A DNA stretch of 64,000 nt from NCBI RefSeq assembly GCF_000373765.1, contig NZ_KB892382.1, forward strand, positions 108,944 to 172,943, read 5' to 3'. The position numbers and the translations under genes were made by a program. Positions 8,680-17,592 of this stretch are shown piece after piece. This DNA is from Legionella shakespearei DSM 23087 (lineage in GTDB: Bacteria; Pseudomonadota; Gammaproteobacteria; Legionellales; Legionellaceae). Position 1 is the first letter of the stretch; the number at the start of each line of letters is the position of its first letter. Below the pieces are notes generated by a model, which was not told where the DNA came from, searched no databases, and saw only the letters and a program-made list of their open reading frames with translations.

Positions 8680-9978
8680 ATGCAGAGTAAACAAGAAAAG
8701 CCTATTATCGGATTTGCCAGTTCCATGTTTCAAACATCAGGACCACGTTGTGGGGATTCAAACTGGACTGAAGATGCTCGAATAGGGAATGTTCCTGATT
8801 CAACTCAAGCCCTACCTCATTGGGATAATTTTGAAGCAGATTTGGATTTGATGGCAAGAGCCGGTGCAGAAACGTACAGAATATCCATTGAGTGGAGCCA
8901 TATTGAGCCGGTTCAGGGTCAATTTGATGCAGAAGTTTTGGCGCAATATGAACGACTCATTGATGCGTGTATAGCACGTGGTATTAAACCCATGCTGACG
9001 CTTTATCATTTTAATGAACCCAGTTGGTTTACAGAACTTGGCAGCTTTGAAAAACAAGCCAATATTGCTCATTTTACAGCTTATTGCAGGCATGTATTCA
9101 ATGCTCTGTCTCCCAAGGTTTCTTTATGGTGCACCATCAATGAACCTGCAGTACAAGCTTATATGGGCTATTTCCTTGGTAAATTTCCCCCACATACCAA
9201 GTTAAGTTTTTCCCAAACAGCAGAGGTACTTAAGAATTTTCTCCGAGCTCATGTTGACGCTTATGAAATGCTTAAGGCACAGCCTAATGGTCAGGAGTCC
9301 CAAATTGGTATAGTCCATAATTTTTTACGTTTTAAGCCCTTATATCGGTTTGATCCAATTGCCTATGTACTTACTAATGTGTTTAATCGCATAACCAATG
9401 ATTTGGTTATGGAATTCTTTGCAACCGGCCGGTTTGATTACAGACTAGGTGGCGTTCATTATCGAGACGATCGCGCCCCGAATGCTAATGATTTTATTGG
9501 TTTGAATTTTTACGCTAATCCCATTGTGGGGCCGAACAGAAAAAATATATATGGTCCAACATGCCGTGATGGCCAGGTAATGGGAGATATGTACTTACCC
9601 CTTGATGCTGATGGATTTGCAGAAGCTATTGATGAAGTCGCTCGCTTGGGTAAGCCGATTTATATTACCGAAACCGGAGTTGCTGATCAAAGTGATGTAT
9701 TGCGTCAGCAGCTGCTACCACTTTATCTTGATGTGATCAAAAGAAAAATCGCTGAGGGGATTGATATACCTGGCGTTTATTTTTGGTCAGGTTGGGATAA
9801 TTACGAGTGGAATGAGGGTAATACAAAGTCCTTTGGTTTCTTTGCTGCAGATAGAACTCCGCGCCCGAGTGTGGCTATATTAACGCAACTCATTAACGAG
9901 AAAAATAATCCCACAGCTCCGCAGTATGCGGCAGTAGAAGAAGATGACGTGGCTTCCTTGTTGGGTGCAAGGATCTAA
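8680..9978 (+). CDS. Glycoside hydrolase family 1 (beta-glucosidase-like)
   Basis: The TIM-barrel enzyme of 432 residues carries the GH1 acid/base glutamate in TINEPA (E155) and the nucleophile glutamate in YITETG (E331). YRISIEWSHIEP (66-77) is the typical GH1 strand-3 motif, and WDNYEWNEG replaces the usual WDNFEW near the C-terminus. It should cleave beta-linked glycosides with retention. It has no signal peptide. The barrel seems to end near residue 412; the last 20 or so residues form an acidic tail (AAVEEDDVASLL), unusual for GH1. In Legionella such glutamate-rich tails occur on Dot/Icm substrates, so secretion by that system is a possibility only. Confidence 0.8.
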   Translation: MQSKQEKPIIGFASSMFQTSGPRCGDSNWTEDARIGNVPDSTQALPHWDNFEADLDLMARAGAETYRISIEWSHIEPVQGQFDAEVLAQYERLIDACIARGIKPMLTLYHFNEPSWFTELGSFEKQANIAHFTAYCRHVFNALSPKVSLWCTINEPAVQAYMGYFLGKFPPHTKLSFSQTAEVLKNFLRAHVDAYEMLKAQPNGQESQIGIVHNFLRFKPLYRFDPIAYVLTNVFNRITNDLVMEFFATGRFDYRLGGVHYRDDRAPNANDFIGLNFYANPIVGPNRKNIYGPTCRDGQVMGDMYLPLDADGFAEAIDEVARLGKPIYITETGVADQSDVLRQQLLPLYLDVIKRKIAEGIDIPGVYFWSGWDNYEWNEGNTKSFGFFAADRTPRPSVAILTQLINEKNNPTAPQYAAVEEDDVASLLGARI

Positions 9979-10125
9979 TTACTTTAGTTTCCCCTTTCTT
10001 GTATAGGAAGGGGAGCTCTTGTTTTTTTCTTATTTAAAAAATCAGTATTATCACAGAACAACGTCATCCTCGAAACCATATTATCTCTCGAGTCTGCGTC
10101 GTGCTGATTAGCTCAGTGCCACTGC

Positions 10126-10153
10126 GATCCCGGCTGCGAGCAGACCGGGCTAC
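10126..10153. repeat. Palindromic repeat family B, copy 1
   Basis: GATCCCGGCTGC...AGACCGGGCTAC, the half-palindrome found at many sites in this window. It forms the first part of a tandem duplicated B+A unit. Confidence 0.75.
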
Positions 10154-10190
10154 GCATTGTGCCATTTCGGAGCAACTTTCCTCTGAATTC

Positions 10191-10230
10191 ACGTCGTCCT
10201 GAGCGCGTCTTTTTGCGCGAAGGATCTCCC
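10191..10230. repeat. Palindromic repeat family A, single arm
   Basis: One arm of family A (ACGTCGTCCTGAGCGCGTCT and on to GGATCTCC), with no facing arm directly after it. It belongs to the duplicated B+A unit. Confidence 0.8.
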
Positions 10231-10280
10231 TGATTTGGCATGGTGTGCTACTCTTAAGGGGATTGGCTCATTGCCACTGT

Positions 10281-10308
10281 GATCCCGGCTGCGAGCAGAC
10301 CGGGCTAC
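10281..10308. repeat. Palindromic repeat family B, copy 2
   Basis: Second copy of the B half-palindrome, about 155 nt after copy 1 and followed by the same spacer. This shows tandem duplication of the composite unit. Confidence 0.75.
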
Positions 10309-10345
10309 GCACTGTGCTATTTCGGAGTAACTTCCCTCCGAATTC

Positions 10346-10449
10346 ACGTCGTCCTGAGCGCGTCTTTTTGCGCGAAGGATCTCCAAATATTGGCACCATG
10401 CTTCTTTTCGGGAGATCCTTCGCGCAAAAAGACGCGCTCAGGACGACGT
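10346..10449. repeat. Palindromic repeat family A, full copy
   Basis: Two nearly perfect 40-nt arms face each other around a short core containing TTGGCACCATGC. It sits between the convergent GH1 and effector-like genes and could fold into a long hairpin in either transcript. Confidence 0.85.
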
Positions 10450-10518
10450 GGTTTTATTTTGGGTAAAGAAAAACCCGTTTGCGAGCAAACGGGTTACATG
10501 TCATCACAAGGTATGCAA

Positions 10519-12576
10519 TTAAGCGGATGGGGAGAACTCTACGGTATCTTCTTCGCTTTCAACCTTAATATTCTCTACTTGTCGTTTAAACTCTTGCTGG
10601 TAGCTTAAATTCTTTTCCAGAGAAGGGAAATACTGAGCCAGATAATAGATTATTTGTTTTAAGATGTACGTAATTAATCCATCATTGTTCTGATTAAATG
10701 CTTTACTCACCTCAGGATCGTTAAATTGGGTCTTAAAGTTCTCTAATTTTCTAGCGGCAGAGAGCTTTTCATCCACCAGAATAGCATGCAATTGTTCCAT
10801 CGCCTCGCAGTTTGCTTTTGCTGAACGCACTTCTGAGGAAAGTTCAGCTTCAGGATCTGCAGGAGTTTCTTTGGCAATAATTTCTCTTAAGTGAATAATT
10901 CCATTTCTGAGTTTCTCTTCAAACAGATCAACGTATTCCTGAGCCGTTTTCTCACGGGACTGAATATACAGAATGAATGATTCAGGTAATGCTGGATCCG
11001 CTTTTGCAGCGTTAAGTTCAGCAACAATAGACGCTAATTTCACATCAGACAGATTTTGAATGTGAGAAATGGCATCATTCGTATCGACAGGTAGAGAGCC
11101 ATCAAATCGTTTTACCGCAGCAATCAACTGTGCTTCAGGTATTTGGCGTTTGGCGCGAAGAGGTGATGTCTTCTCTGCGTGAACATTTTGCTTTTGCAGC
11201 TCTTTAATCATAAAGTTGACATTTTCATCTTCCCAGCTGATTCCTGATGTCAATTCAGGCTGACCTGATTCAGCATGATGAATTAACACAGTCTGTTGTG
11301 GATTATGCTGCATAGCCAACTGTTCCATTACCGTCAAACCACCACCGCGAATGATGAGGCAATTACTTCGGCTCATGAGGGCTGCAATTTCTTTATCTCC
11401 CTGATTATGCAAGGCAATGATTCTGTCTTTATACAATGGATTTACACTAAGCTCATCAATTCGTTCTTTTATAACACCATTTTGGCCGCCAAAAACGAAT
11501 ACTTTATCCATGCCATTGTTCAGCAATGTTTCTATATACTCAGTACTGGATATACCTGCCTGACTGCCGAGCATGATAGAGGCGATTTGTTCATTTGCTT
11601 TTATGTCATAAGATTCCGGACCCTGTTTACCAGCCAGAACGATGGAAACATCGGTAGCGTATTTTTGGCTGTTGTCTAAGGCGGGCGTCATAAAGCCAGG
11701 TCTTACCATAGGGTTGTTTTTTGTATCTAGATCATAAACAGCATCAAATTGTTCGCCACGAGGGAAGAATTGAGTGCTCATTTTCTTATTCATTCCAACG
11801 CCATATAACGTCATTTGCCTTTGTTGTTCGGGGGTTAATCGCGATAAGGTATTGAAGAAGTGGACAGCACCTGGGGTCGCCAAATCAGTCATGTATTGAT
11901 GAATGGTTATTCTGGGAGCATTTATTTTTTCGGCTACAACCCATTCATTATAATTTCTGACTACATCACACAATGCAGGCAAACCCATAGCTTGTGTACT
12001 AACAAGTTCAGTATAGGGTTCTTTGTTTATTGCTGCGTCTTTTAATTTTTCCAGGAAATAGTCATAGGTAGGCTGATAATTAGCGGCATCGTTAGTATGC
12101 TGTAAATCAACCAGTTTTCGTAAATCATCTATTTTGTCGTTACGTTGTAACACATTCCAAATCGCAGCACTTTCATAACCCGCTGGATAAACATCAAGTA
12201 ACATGTCAATGTATGGGCGAGGCGCTGTCTTGCTGGAAAGCCCTTTTATTTCATTTGCCAGGCTTTGTTTATCGCACAATACGGGATAAGGCGTAAAAGA
12301 AACAGCCAGCTTCAGCGCTGGTCCTACAGCAAAAAGCCCCATTGCAGTAATGGTTTTTGAAATTTGCGATCGGATTGGGGAAGGAGATTTTCTTTCATAT
12401 GAAACAGGATTGTAGGAGCGCAACACAAGGGTATCTGTGGTATTTTTCTGCAGAAAATCATGTATTCCGGTTATTGCTGCATTATGTCCAGCCCCTCCGC
12501 TACACCCGATAAGTAAAGGTTTTTTTACTCCAGATTTTAAAGGGGTATTTTTATATGATAGTTTGGCGTAACCCAT
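10519..12576 (-). CDS. Candidate Dot/Icm effector, 685 aa (Ceg17-like)
   Basis: The large soluble protein starts with a glycine-rich loop, LLIGCSGGAGHNAAITGIHDF (near residues 21-41). It recalls nucleotide-sugar/GT-B enzymes such as MurG or diacylglycerol glucosyltransferase, which begin with a GGGxGG(H) loop. A second candidate sugar-nucleotide site is IIRGGGLTVMEQLA near residue 410. The C-terminal third is helical. The last residues (KVESEEDTVEFSPSA) form a glutamate-rich block with small residues after it, the E-block style of Dot/Icm signals. Position and sequence make me think of Ceg17 of L. pneumophila; not verified. A glycosyltransferase activity toward a host target is inference. No partner gene is adjacent; both flanks are repeat-rich. 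Confidence 0.6.
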   Translation of the reverse strand: MGYAKLSYKNTPLKSGVKKPLLIGCSGGAGHNAAITGIHDFLQKNTTDTLVLRSYNPVSYERKSPSPIRSQISKTITAMGLFAVGPALKLAVSFTPYPVLCDKQSLANEIKGLSSKTAPRPYIDMLLDVYPAGYESAAIWNVLQRNDKIDDLRKLVDLQHTNDAANYQPTYDYFLEKLKDAAINKEPYTELVSTQAMGLPALCDVVRNYNEWVVAEKINAPRITIHQYMTDLATPGAVHFFNTLSRLTPEQQRQMTLYGVGMNKKMSTQFFPRGEQFDAVYDLDTKNNPMVRPGFMTPALDNSQKYATDVSIVLAGKQGPESYDIKANEQIASIMLGSQAGISSTEYIETLLNNGMDKVFVFGGQNGVIKERIDELSVNPLYKDRIIALHNQGDKEIAALMSRSNCLIIRGGGLTVMEQLAMQHNPQQTVLIHHAESGQPELTSGISWEDENVNFMIKELQKQNVHAEKTSPLRAKRQIPEAQLIAAVKRFDGSLPVDTNDAISHIQNLSDVKLASIVAELNAAKADPALPESFILYIQSREKTAQEYVDLFEEKLRNGIIHLREIIAKETPADPEAELSSEVRSAKANCEAMEQLHAILVDEKLSAARKLENFKTQFNDPEVSKAFNQNNDGLITYILKQIIYYLAQYFPSLEKNLSYQQEFKRQVENIKVESEEDTVEFSPSA

Positions 12577-12732
12577 ATTGACTCCGGATACAAAATGTTA
12601 ATTCATCGTTATATGAACACAAAAAACCATTAGTGATTTAATATCGGCATAATAGCATAATTAAAGATCAAATAATAGACCTTTTTGTAAGATCATTTCT
12701 CACTACAGGCCAAAAATCAAGAGGGAAGATTC

Positions 12733-12805
12733 ACGTCGTCCTGAGTGCGGCATGGTGCCACTATTTGGAGATCCTTCGCGCAAAAAGACGCGCTCAGGAC
12801 GACGT
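12733..12805. repeat. Palindromic repeat family A, internally deleted copy
   Basis: Starts with the A left arm (ACGTCGTCCTGAG) but jumps directly to the core (GGCATGGTGCCAC) and then the full right arm. About 30 nt of the left arm are missing. Confidence 0.8.
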
Positions 12806-12886
12806 AGATTGGGGAGTGGCCAGCGAGTGGAGCTCTATTACGGCTAAATACAGGCAAGGAAATCCCACTGAATCCTGGCACAGTTT

Positions 12887-12952
12887 GTAGCCCGGTCTGC
12901 TTGCAGCCGGGATCGAAGTGGCACGATCCCGGCTGCAAGCAGACCGGGCTAC
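12887..12952. repeat. Palindromic repeat family B, facing pair
   Basis: GTAGCCCGGTCTGCTTGCAG and its reverse complement face each other around GATCGAAGTGGCACGATC. It lies just downstream of the DUF4169 gene stop. Confidence 0.8.
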
Positions 12953-12963
12953 GTAATTCCTTG

Positions 12964-13152
12964 TTATTCCTCTTCTTTTTTGTCCAGCTTGTGGCCATCC
13001 AGATGCCGTTCAAAACGTTCCTGCTCTTGTTTATCCCTAAGTTTTTCTTTTTTTGTTCTGCCGAATTTAATGCGATTTTCAGAAGCCTTTTTTTCCTTTT
13101 CCAGGCGCATTTTAGCCTTTCTTTTTTTATTAAGATTAATAATTTCTACCAT
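12964..13152 (-). CDS. DUF4169-like small basic protein
   Basis: The 62-residue, highly charged protein begins VEIINLNKKRKAKMR and continues with repeated K/R/E. This is the pattern of the DUF4169 family, short proteins of unknown function in proteobacteria. It has no membrane segment. It is the last gene of a minus-strand set with the RDD protein (17 nt gap) and the HDOD protein. It could bind nucleic acid because of its charge, but nothing in the sequence proves this. Confidence 0.6.
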   Translation of the reverse strand: MVEIINLNKKRKAKMRLEKEKKASENRIKFGRTKKEKLRDKQEQERFERHLDGHKLDKKEEE

Positions 13153-13169
13153 AGCATTCTCTATTAAAT

Positions 13170-13547
13170 TTACTGCCTGACGAACTCGGTTTTAGTCCAG
13201 TGGTTGAGCAGAGCGTAGTGACTTTTAAAACAAAAGGGGGCGATGAGCAGGGTGGGAATGAAATAAAGAATACGTCCTAAAATTTGTGGACGCGATAACT
13301 GCTCCTGCGTTTTGGCTGCCAGTTTGAACCGCCATGCCCGCATTCCCAGCGTTTGGCCGCCAAATCGTATGGAACTGTAATAGTAAGAGAGTGCTATACC
13401 AAGCAGGCTGAGCTGGTACCAAAGGGTTGCCGGAGGGATTGCATGGCCACCATTACATAGTAAGAAGAATGCAGTCAAAACAAAAAACAAAACAATCATG
13501 ATGATTGCATCATAACTTAATGCTGCCAGATATCTTATAAAAAACAT
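13170..13547 (-). CDS. RDD family membrane protein
   Basis: The protein of about 125 residues has three hydrophobic segments (about 8-30, 40-60 and 95-115). An R near residue 5 of the first helix region, a D in YDAIIMIV and the GGQTLGMRAWR segment match the RDD domain. The ATG at 13547 is preceded by GGGA; an upstream GTG at 13556 is also open. RDD proteins are inner-membrane proteins, some linked to ion transport. It lies between the HDOD gene (27 nt) and the DUF4169 gene. Confidence 0.7.
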   Translation of the reverse strand: MFFIRYLAALSYDAIIMIVLFFVLTAFFLLCNGGHAIPPATLWYQLSLLGIALSYYYSSIRFGGQTLGMRAWRFKLAAKTQEQLSRPQILGRILYFIPTLLIAPFCFKSHYALLNHWTKTEFVRQ

Positions 13548-13574
13548 AATTCCCACTTACTTTTTCTGATCGTC

Positions 13575-14714
13575 CTAACTATGCATTGCTTTTGAACTTT
13601 TGCTCACATAGGCAAGGCTGTCTATATATAATTTACTTAAATCATGGCCATTTACCTGATGTTGGGACACATCATCCCAATGCCCTTCTTCATAGGCTAC
13701 TACCAAAGAAAGAAGTTTTCCTAATGGCCCTGTCTGGTTCATCAGGGCGTTTTTAATTTCTTCTGCCAAGGTGATTTGATTAATCAATTCAACCATAGGC
13801 TTGTTTAATAAACAATCCAGTATTGATAATAATCCGGCAGTGTAAGCACTTTGAGTGGTAATATCTGGGTTGCCTTTGGCCAATTCTTCAGCCATATGTG
13901 CTCTAATCAATCCTGATTCCAATATCTCAACAGGCTTATCAGAAATATTTTTCATGGAAAAGAGCATGATCCAGTTTTTCAGGTTGATTACCCCTAATCG
14001 TGCTACAGCCTGTTCGATAGAATCTATAGAGGTTCCGCCAGAAAATGCTACTGAATTGGCTATTCTCAATAGTTGGAAACTTAATAAAGGATCCGTTTGA
14101 ATAATGGATGAAATGGTAAACAGATCGCAGTCTTCTTTTTGCAGCGTCTGGATAAGATGCAATAAATTTAATTTATTGGCTGCAATTTCAGTTTGATCAT
14201 CCTCTGCAGGCTTAAAAAGGAAATCACCGCAATAATAATCCATAGTCATTGCTTTGCATTTATCAAAACTTATAGGCTGCGCAATACCATAGGCAATGAC
14301 TTTGCGTTGATTGGCTTTACTGTACTGGACTACCTTGGTTACATCCGCCCGACTCATTAGCTGGTCGGTTAATCCTATATATTCAGCAAAATTTAACCAG
14401 GCTAATTGCTGAGGCGTATCAATCAATAGGGCGATTGAAAAGATTGATTCTTTTAATTCATTCAGAGAATAGGTTGATTCAATTTGCTCTGCAGGCAGCT
14501 TTAGAATAATAGGGTTCTGAATGGGCGGTTCAAATTGTTCGAGCATGGCCTTGAGGGCAAATGGAATAAACAAAGGCAATTGGGTATCCGAATTATTAAT
14601 TAGTTCAAAAAGGCTGTTGGTTAATTCTTCATTTAATTTGAGATTTTGGTAAGATAGTATTTCGAAAGCGACACATTTTAATTGTTGGTTGTATATTGGC
14701 CGTTTTACTAACAT
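13575..14714 (-). CDS. Degenerate EAL/HDOD signalling protein (YuxH-like)
   Basis: The 379-residue protein starts at the ATG at 14714, which has an AGGAGG-type ribosome site 5 nt upstream; an earlier ATG at 14747 lacks one. Residues 1-170 have the EAL-fold start (RPIYNQQLKCVAFEIL) but lack the EAL triplet and most catalytic acids, so no phosphodiesterase activity is expected. Residues 180-370 form the HDOD domain (LLHLIQTLQKEDCDLFTISSIIQTDPLLSFQLLRIANS). This architecture is shared with YuxH and CdgJ, regulators of motility or attachment in other bacteria. Role here unknown. Confidence 0.75.
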   Translation of the reverse strand: MLVKRPIYNQQLKCVAFEILSYQNLKLNEELTNSLFELINNSDTQLPLFIPFALKAMLEQFEPPIQNPIILKLPAEQIESTYSLNELKESIFSIALLIDTPQQLAWLNFAEYIGLTDQLMSRADVTKVVQYSKANQRKVIAYGIAQPISFDKCKAMTMDYYCGDFLFKPAEDDQTEIAANKLNLLHLIQTLQKEDCDLFTISSIIQTDPLLSFQLLRIANSVAFSGGTSIDSIEQAVARLGVINLKNWIMLFSMKNISDKPVEILESGLIRAHMAEELAKGNPDITTQSAYTAGLLSILDCLLNKPMVELINQITLAEEIKNALMNQTGPLGKLLSLVVAYEEGHWDDVSQHQVNGHDLSKLYIDSLAYVSKSSKAMHS

Positions 14715-14898
14715 ACAGACCTCCTTTTGAGCATTTAATTTAATCATAGTACTGGTTTTATTAATTGGCCAGCGAAGTAGACATTTTCCTTATCGACTTA
14801 ACTTTGCGGGATAAAAACAGAGTGTTATACTTGGCAGGCGTATAGTGAATTTTGGCGTAGCCCGATTGCTTGCAACTGCACTTGCTTAAGATGTTTTT

Positions 14899-14992
14899 GT
14901 AGCCCGGTCTGCTTGCAGCCGGGAATGGAGACTTGGTTAGAACTTTGGTTGTGTAACGAGCATCAGTTCCCGGTTGCAAGCAACCGGGCTAC
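14899..14992. repeat. Palindromic repeat family B, facing pair with long loop
   Basis: GTAGCCCGGTCTGCTTGCAG on the left and TTGCAAGCAACCGGGCTAC on the right, with a 45-nt loop. A degenerate half copy precedes it at about 14856-14880. Together they fill most of the gap upstream of sdhC. Confidence 0.75.
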
Positions 14993-15092
14993 ACGAAACT
15001 CATCAAAATGGATTGTGATGAAGTAGCTTGCGCGCGTTGTCTCTGGGACTCAGCTGTATTTAAAACATTTTCTTATGAGGAAGAAACTAATA

Positions 15093-15467
15093 GTGAACAA
15101 GAAAAGACCGGTTAATCTTGATTTAAGTAGTTTGAAATTTCCTCCTATGGCTATTGCGTCAATACTACATAGGATTTCAGGAGTTCTTTTATTTGTATTG
15201 TTACCCTTTATGTTATTTATCTTAAGCCAATCCCTGCAGTCTGCAGAAGCGTTTACACAAATGAAAATAATGATTGATAACCCTTTTTACAAACTGATTT
15301 TATGGGCGTTTAGCGCAGCACTGGCTTATCATGTGTTGGCTGGAATCAGGCATCTTCTCATGGATATGGGTTTTGGTGAGCATCTTGACACAGGTCGGCA
15401 TACTGCCATTCTGGTTATAGTTCTTGCTGTTATTTCGACTATTTTTCTAGGAATCTGGATATGGTAA
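15093..15467 (+). CDS. sdhC: Succinate dehydrogenase cytochrome b556 subunit
   Basis: SdhC is a membrane anchor of complex II, holding heme b and part of the quinone site. The product has three transmembrane helices. SILHRISG carries the conserved Ser/Arg of the quinone site, and HVLAGIRHLLMD carries the heme-ligand region. I prefer the GTG at 15093: GAGGAAG lies 9 nt upstream and the resulting VNKKRPVNLDL start fits the family. An ATG at 15075 adds six residues but has no ribosome site. It overlaps sdhD by 7 nt and opens the sdhCDAB-sucABCD block. Confidence 0.9.
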   Translation: MNKKRPVNLDLSSLKFPPMAIASILHRISGVLLFVLLPFMLFILSQSLQSAEAFTQMKIMIDNPFYKLILWAFSAALAYHVLAGIRHLLMDMGFGEHLDTGRHTAILVIVLAVISTIFLGIWIW

Positions 15468-15808
15468 CTAATGTCACGAGTTTAACGGGTAACGGATTAA
15501 AGGATTGGCTGATTCAGCGTGTTACTGCAGTCTATTTTGCAGTGTACTCCATCTTTCTCCTTGTTTTTTTAATAGCACACCCGGATTTGGGTTTTGAACA
15601 ATGGCAGGCTTTATTTGCCAATATGCTGTTTCAGATTGCGACTGCTATCGCTTTACTGGCTCTTACATTACATGCCTGGATAGGTATCTGGACAGTAACT
15701 ACCGACTACATGAAATGCACTGTAATACGATTATCAGTACAATTACTAGTCGCTTTATGGCTCCTTAGTCAGTTTATCTGGGGCTTAATGATCGTTTGGG
15801 GACAATGA
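15461..15808 (+). CDS. sdhD: Succinate dehydrogenase membrane anchor subunit
   Basis: The 115-residue protein with three membrane helices is the second anchor of complex [18 protein letters not shown] (near residues 71-86) carries the heme-ligand His and the Asp-Tyr pair of the quinone site. It overlaps sdhC by 7 nt at its start and sdhA by 4 nt (ATGA) at its end, which indicates coupled translation of the whole complex. Confidence 0.9.
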   Translation: MVTNVTSLTGNGLKDWLIQRVTAVYFAVYSIFLLVFLIAHPDLGFEQWQALFANMLFQIATAIALLALTLHAWIGIWTVTTDYMKCTVIRLSVQLLVALWLLSQFIWGLMIVWGQ

Positions 15809-17580
15809 GTATGGCAATTGCACGTAACACCTTTGATGCAGTAATTATTGGCGCTGGCGGCGCCGGAATGCGTGCCGCACTGCAGATGGCAAATTCGGGA
15901 TTAAAAGTAGCCTTGCTATCCAAAGTATTCCCAACACGCTCGCATACTGTTTCCGCTCAGGGCGGGATTACCGCTGCTTTAGGAAATTCTGATGTTGATG
16001 ATTGGCGCTGGCACATGTACGACACTGTAAAAGGTGCTGATTACATCGGTGATCAGGATTGTATCGAGTATCTGTGTAAAACAGGCCCCGAAGCAGTTTA
16101 TGAGCTGGAGCATATGGGGTTACCTTTTTCACGTATGGATAATGGTAAAATCTATCAACGCCAGTTTGGCGGCCAATCCAAGAATTTTGGTGGCGAACAG
16201 GCAGCGCGAACCTGTGCTGCAGCTGACAGAACCGGTCATGCACTGCTACATACTTTGTACCAACAAAACGTGAAAGCAAAAACCCACGTATTCAGTGAAT
16301 GGTATGCCCTTGATTTTGTTAAAGATTCTCGTGGCCAGATTTGTGGTGTTACTGCCATGAATATAGAATCCGGAGAAGTGGTCTTTTTCCAGACACGTGT
16401 ATGTATTCTTGCAACAGGTGGTGCTGGACGAATCTATCAATCCACAACCAATGCCTTCATTAATACCGGGGACGGTTTTGGAATGGCTTTAAGAGCCGGG
16501 ATTCCCTTGCAGGACATGGAAATGTGGCAATTTCACCCTACCGGAATCGCAGGCGCTGGAACTTTGGTTACTGAAGGATGCCGCGGTGAAGGTGGTTATT
16601 TAATCAATAAAGACGGTGAGCGCTTTATGGAGCGTTATGCTCCAAGAGTAAAAGATTTGGCGTCACGAGACGTTGTTGCCCGTTCCATGGCTTTGGAAAT
16701 CAGGGCCGGTAAAGGCTTTGATCCTCAGGGGGTCGATCACGTGAAGCTGAAGCTGGATCATTTGGGTGCTGATCTTATCATGTCACGTCTGCCTGGAATA
16801 CGTGAACTTTCTATGAAATTCGCGGGTGTCGATCCCATTATAGAACCAATTCCGGTTGTTCCTACCTGCCATTACAGTATGGGAGGCATTCCTACTAACA
16901 TGTATGGCCAGGTTATTAATAAAACCAATGGCGAAGAACAGCTGGTAGAAGGCTTGTATGCCGTAGGTGAGTGTGCCTGTGTCTCGGTTCATGGCGCTAA
17001 TCGCCTGGGCGGAAACTCACTGTTGGATCTGGTGGTCTTTGGCCGCGCTGCTGGCTTGCATGTTGAAGAATTATGGCAGTCAAACCAAATGCCTGAGCTG
17101 GCATACATCAGCGATGAGGACATCGCAGCTTCCATGGCTCGTTACACGCGTTGGGAAGAGTCCAAAGACGGTGAAAGCCCGGCAGTAATTCGTGATGCCA
17201 TGCAGAGAGTGATGCAGGAAGATTTCGGCGTATTCCGTACTGGTGAGGTGATGGAATCTGGTTTGAAACGTCTGCAGGAACTGCGTGAGCGTTTGGCTCA
17301 TGCAAAGTTGGAAGATAAAAGCCATATATTCAATACAGAGCGTGTTTCCGCTCTGGAACTGGATAACCTGATGGCTACAGCTTATGCAACTGCCAAGTCC
17401 GCTATCGCCCGTACTGAAAGCCGTGGTGCGCACAGCCGGGAAGATTATCCAGACAGAGATGATGCGAACTGGATAAAACATACTTTGTATTTTGAGGAAG
17501 GTGAAGTCATTGACTATCGTCCAGTGAACACATCACCTAAATATATCGAGCCATTTGAGCCGAAAGTACGCGTTTACTAA
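15805..17580 (+). CDS. sdhA: Succinate dehydrogenase flavoprotein subunit
   Basis: SdhA oxidises succinate to fumarate in the TCA cycle, passing electrons to SdhB. The FAD-binding GAGGAGM (residues 16-22) and the covalent-FAD His in SHTVSAQGG (H47) are intact. The HPTG loop, SRDVVARSM and [13 protein letters not shown] (C-terminal FAD contacts) are also present. From the ATG at 15805 it is 591 residues, the usual size; an alternative ATG at 15811 would drop two residues. The sequence on the opposite strand contains open frames that are shadows. Confidence 0.95.
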   Translation: MSMAIARNTFDAVIIGAGGAGMRAALQMANSGLKVALLSKVFPTRSHTVSAQGGITAALGNSDVDDWRWHMYDTVKGADYIGDQDCIEYLCKTGPEAVYELEHMGLPFSRMDNGKIYQRQFGGQSKNFGGEQAARTCAAADRTGHALLHTLYQQNVKAKTHVFSEWYALDFVKDSRGQICGVTAMNIESGEVVFFQTRVCILATGGAGRIYQSTTNAFINTGDGFGMALRAGIPLQDMEMWQFHPTGIAGAGTLVTEGCRGEGGYLINKDGERFMERYAPRVKDLASRDVVARSMALEIRAGKGFDPQGVDHVKLKLDHLGADLIMSRLPGIRELSMKFAGVDPIIEPIPVVPTCHYSMGGIPTNMYGQVINKTNGEEQLVEGLYAVGECACVSVHGANRLGGNSLLDLVVFGRAAGLHVEELWQSNQMPELAYISDEDIAASMARYTRWEESKDGESPAVIRDAMQRVMQEDFGVFRTGEVMESGLKRLQELRERLAHAKLEDKSHIFNTERVSALELDNLMATAYATAKSAIARTESRGAHSREDYPDRDDANWIKHTLYFEEGEVIDYRPVNTSPKYIEPFEPKVRVY

Positions 17581-17592
17581 AGAGGATACATA

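Noticed and set aside
10191..10449. CRISPR array
   Set aside because: The repeats are palindromic, irregularly spaced and face each other; there are no unique spacers of constant length and no cas genes.
10245..10608. Open frames of 73 and 109 residues
   Set aside because: They read through A and B repeats and into the reverse of the effector gene.
12577..12720. PmrA-type box (TTAATAT repeats) upstream of the effector candidate
   Set aside because: Single TTAATAT-like matches exist in this AT-rich stretch, but no clear direct repeat with the right spacing on the coding strand.
17080..17481. 133-residue open frame opposite sdhA
   Set aside because: A shadow of a strongly conserved gene; no start signal or family likeness.
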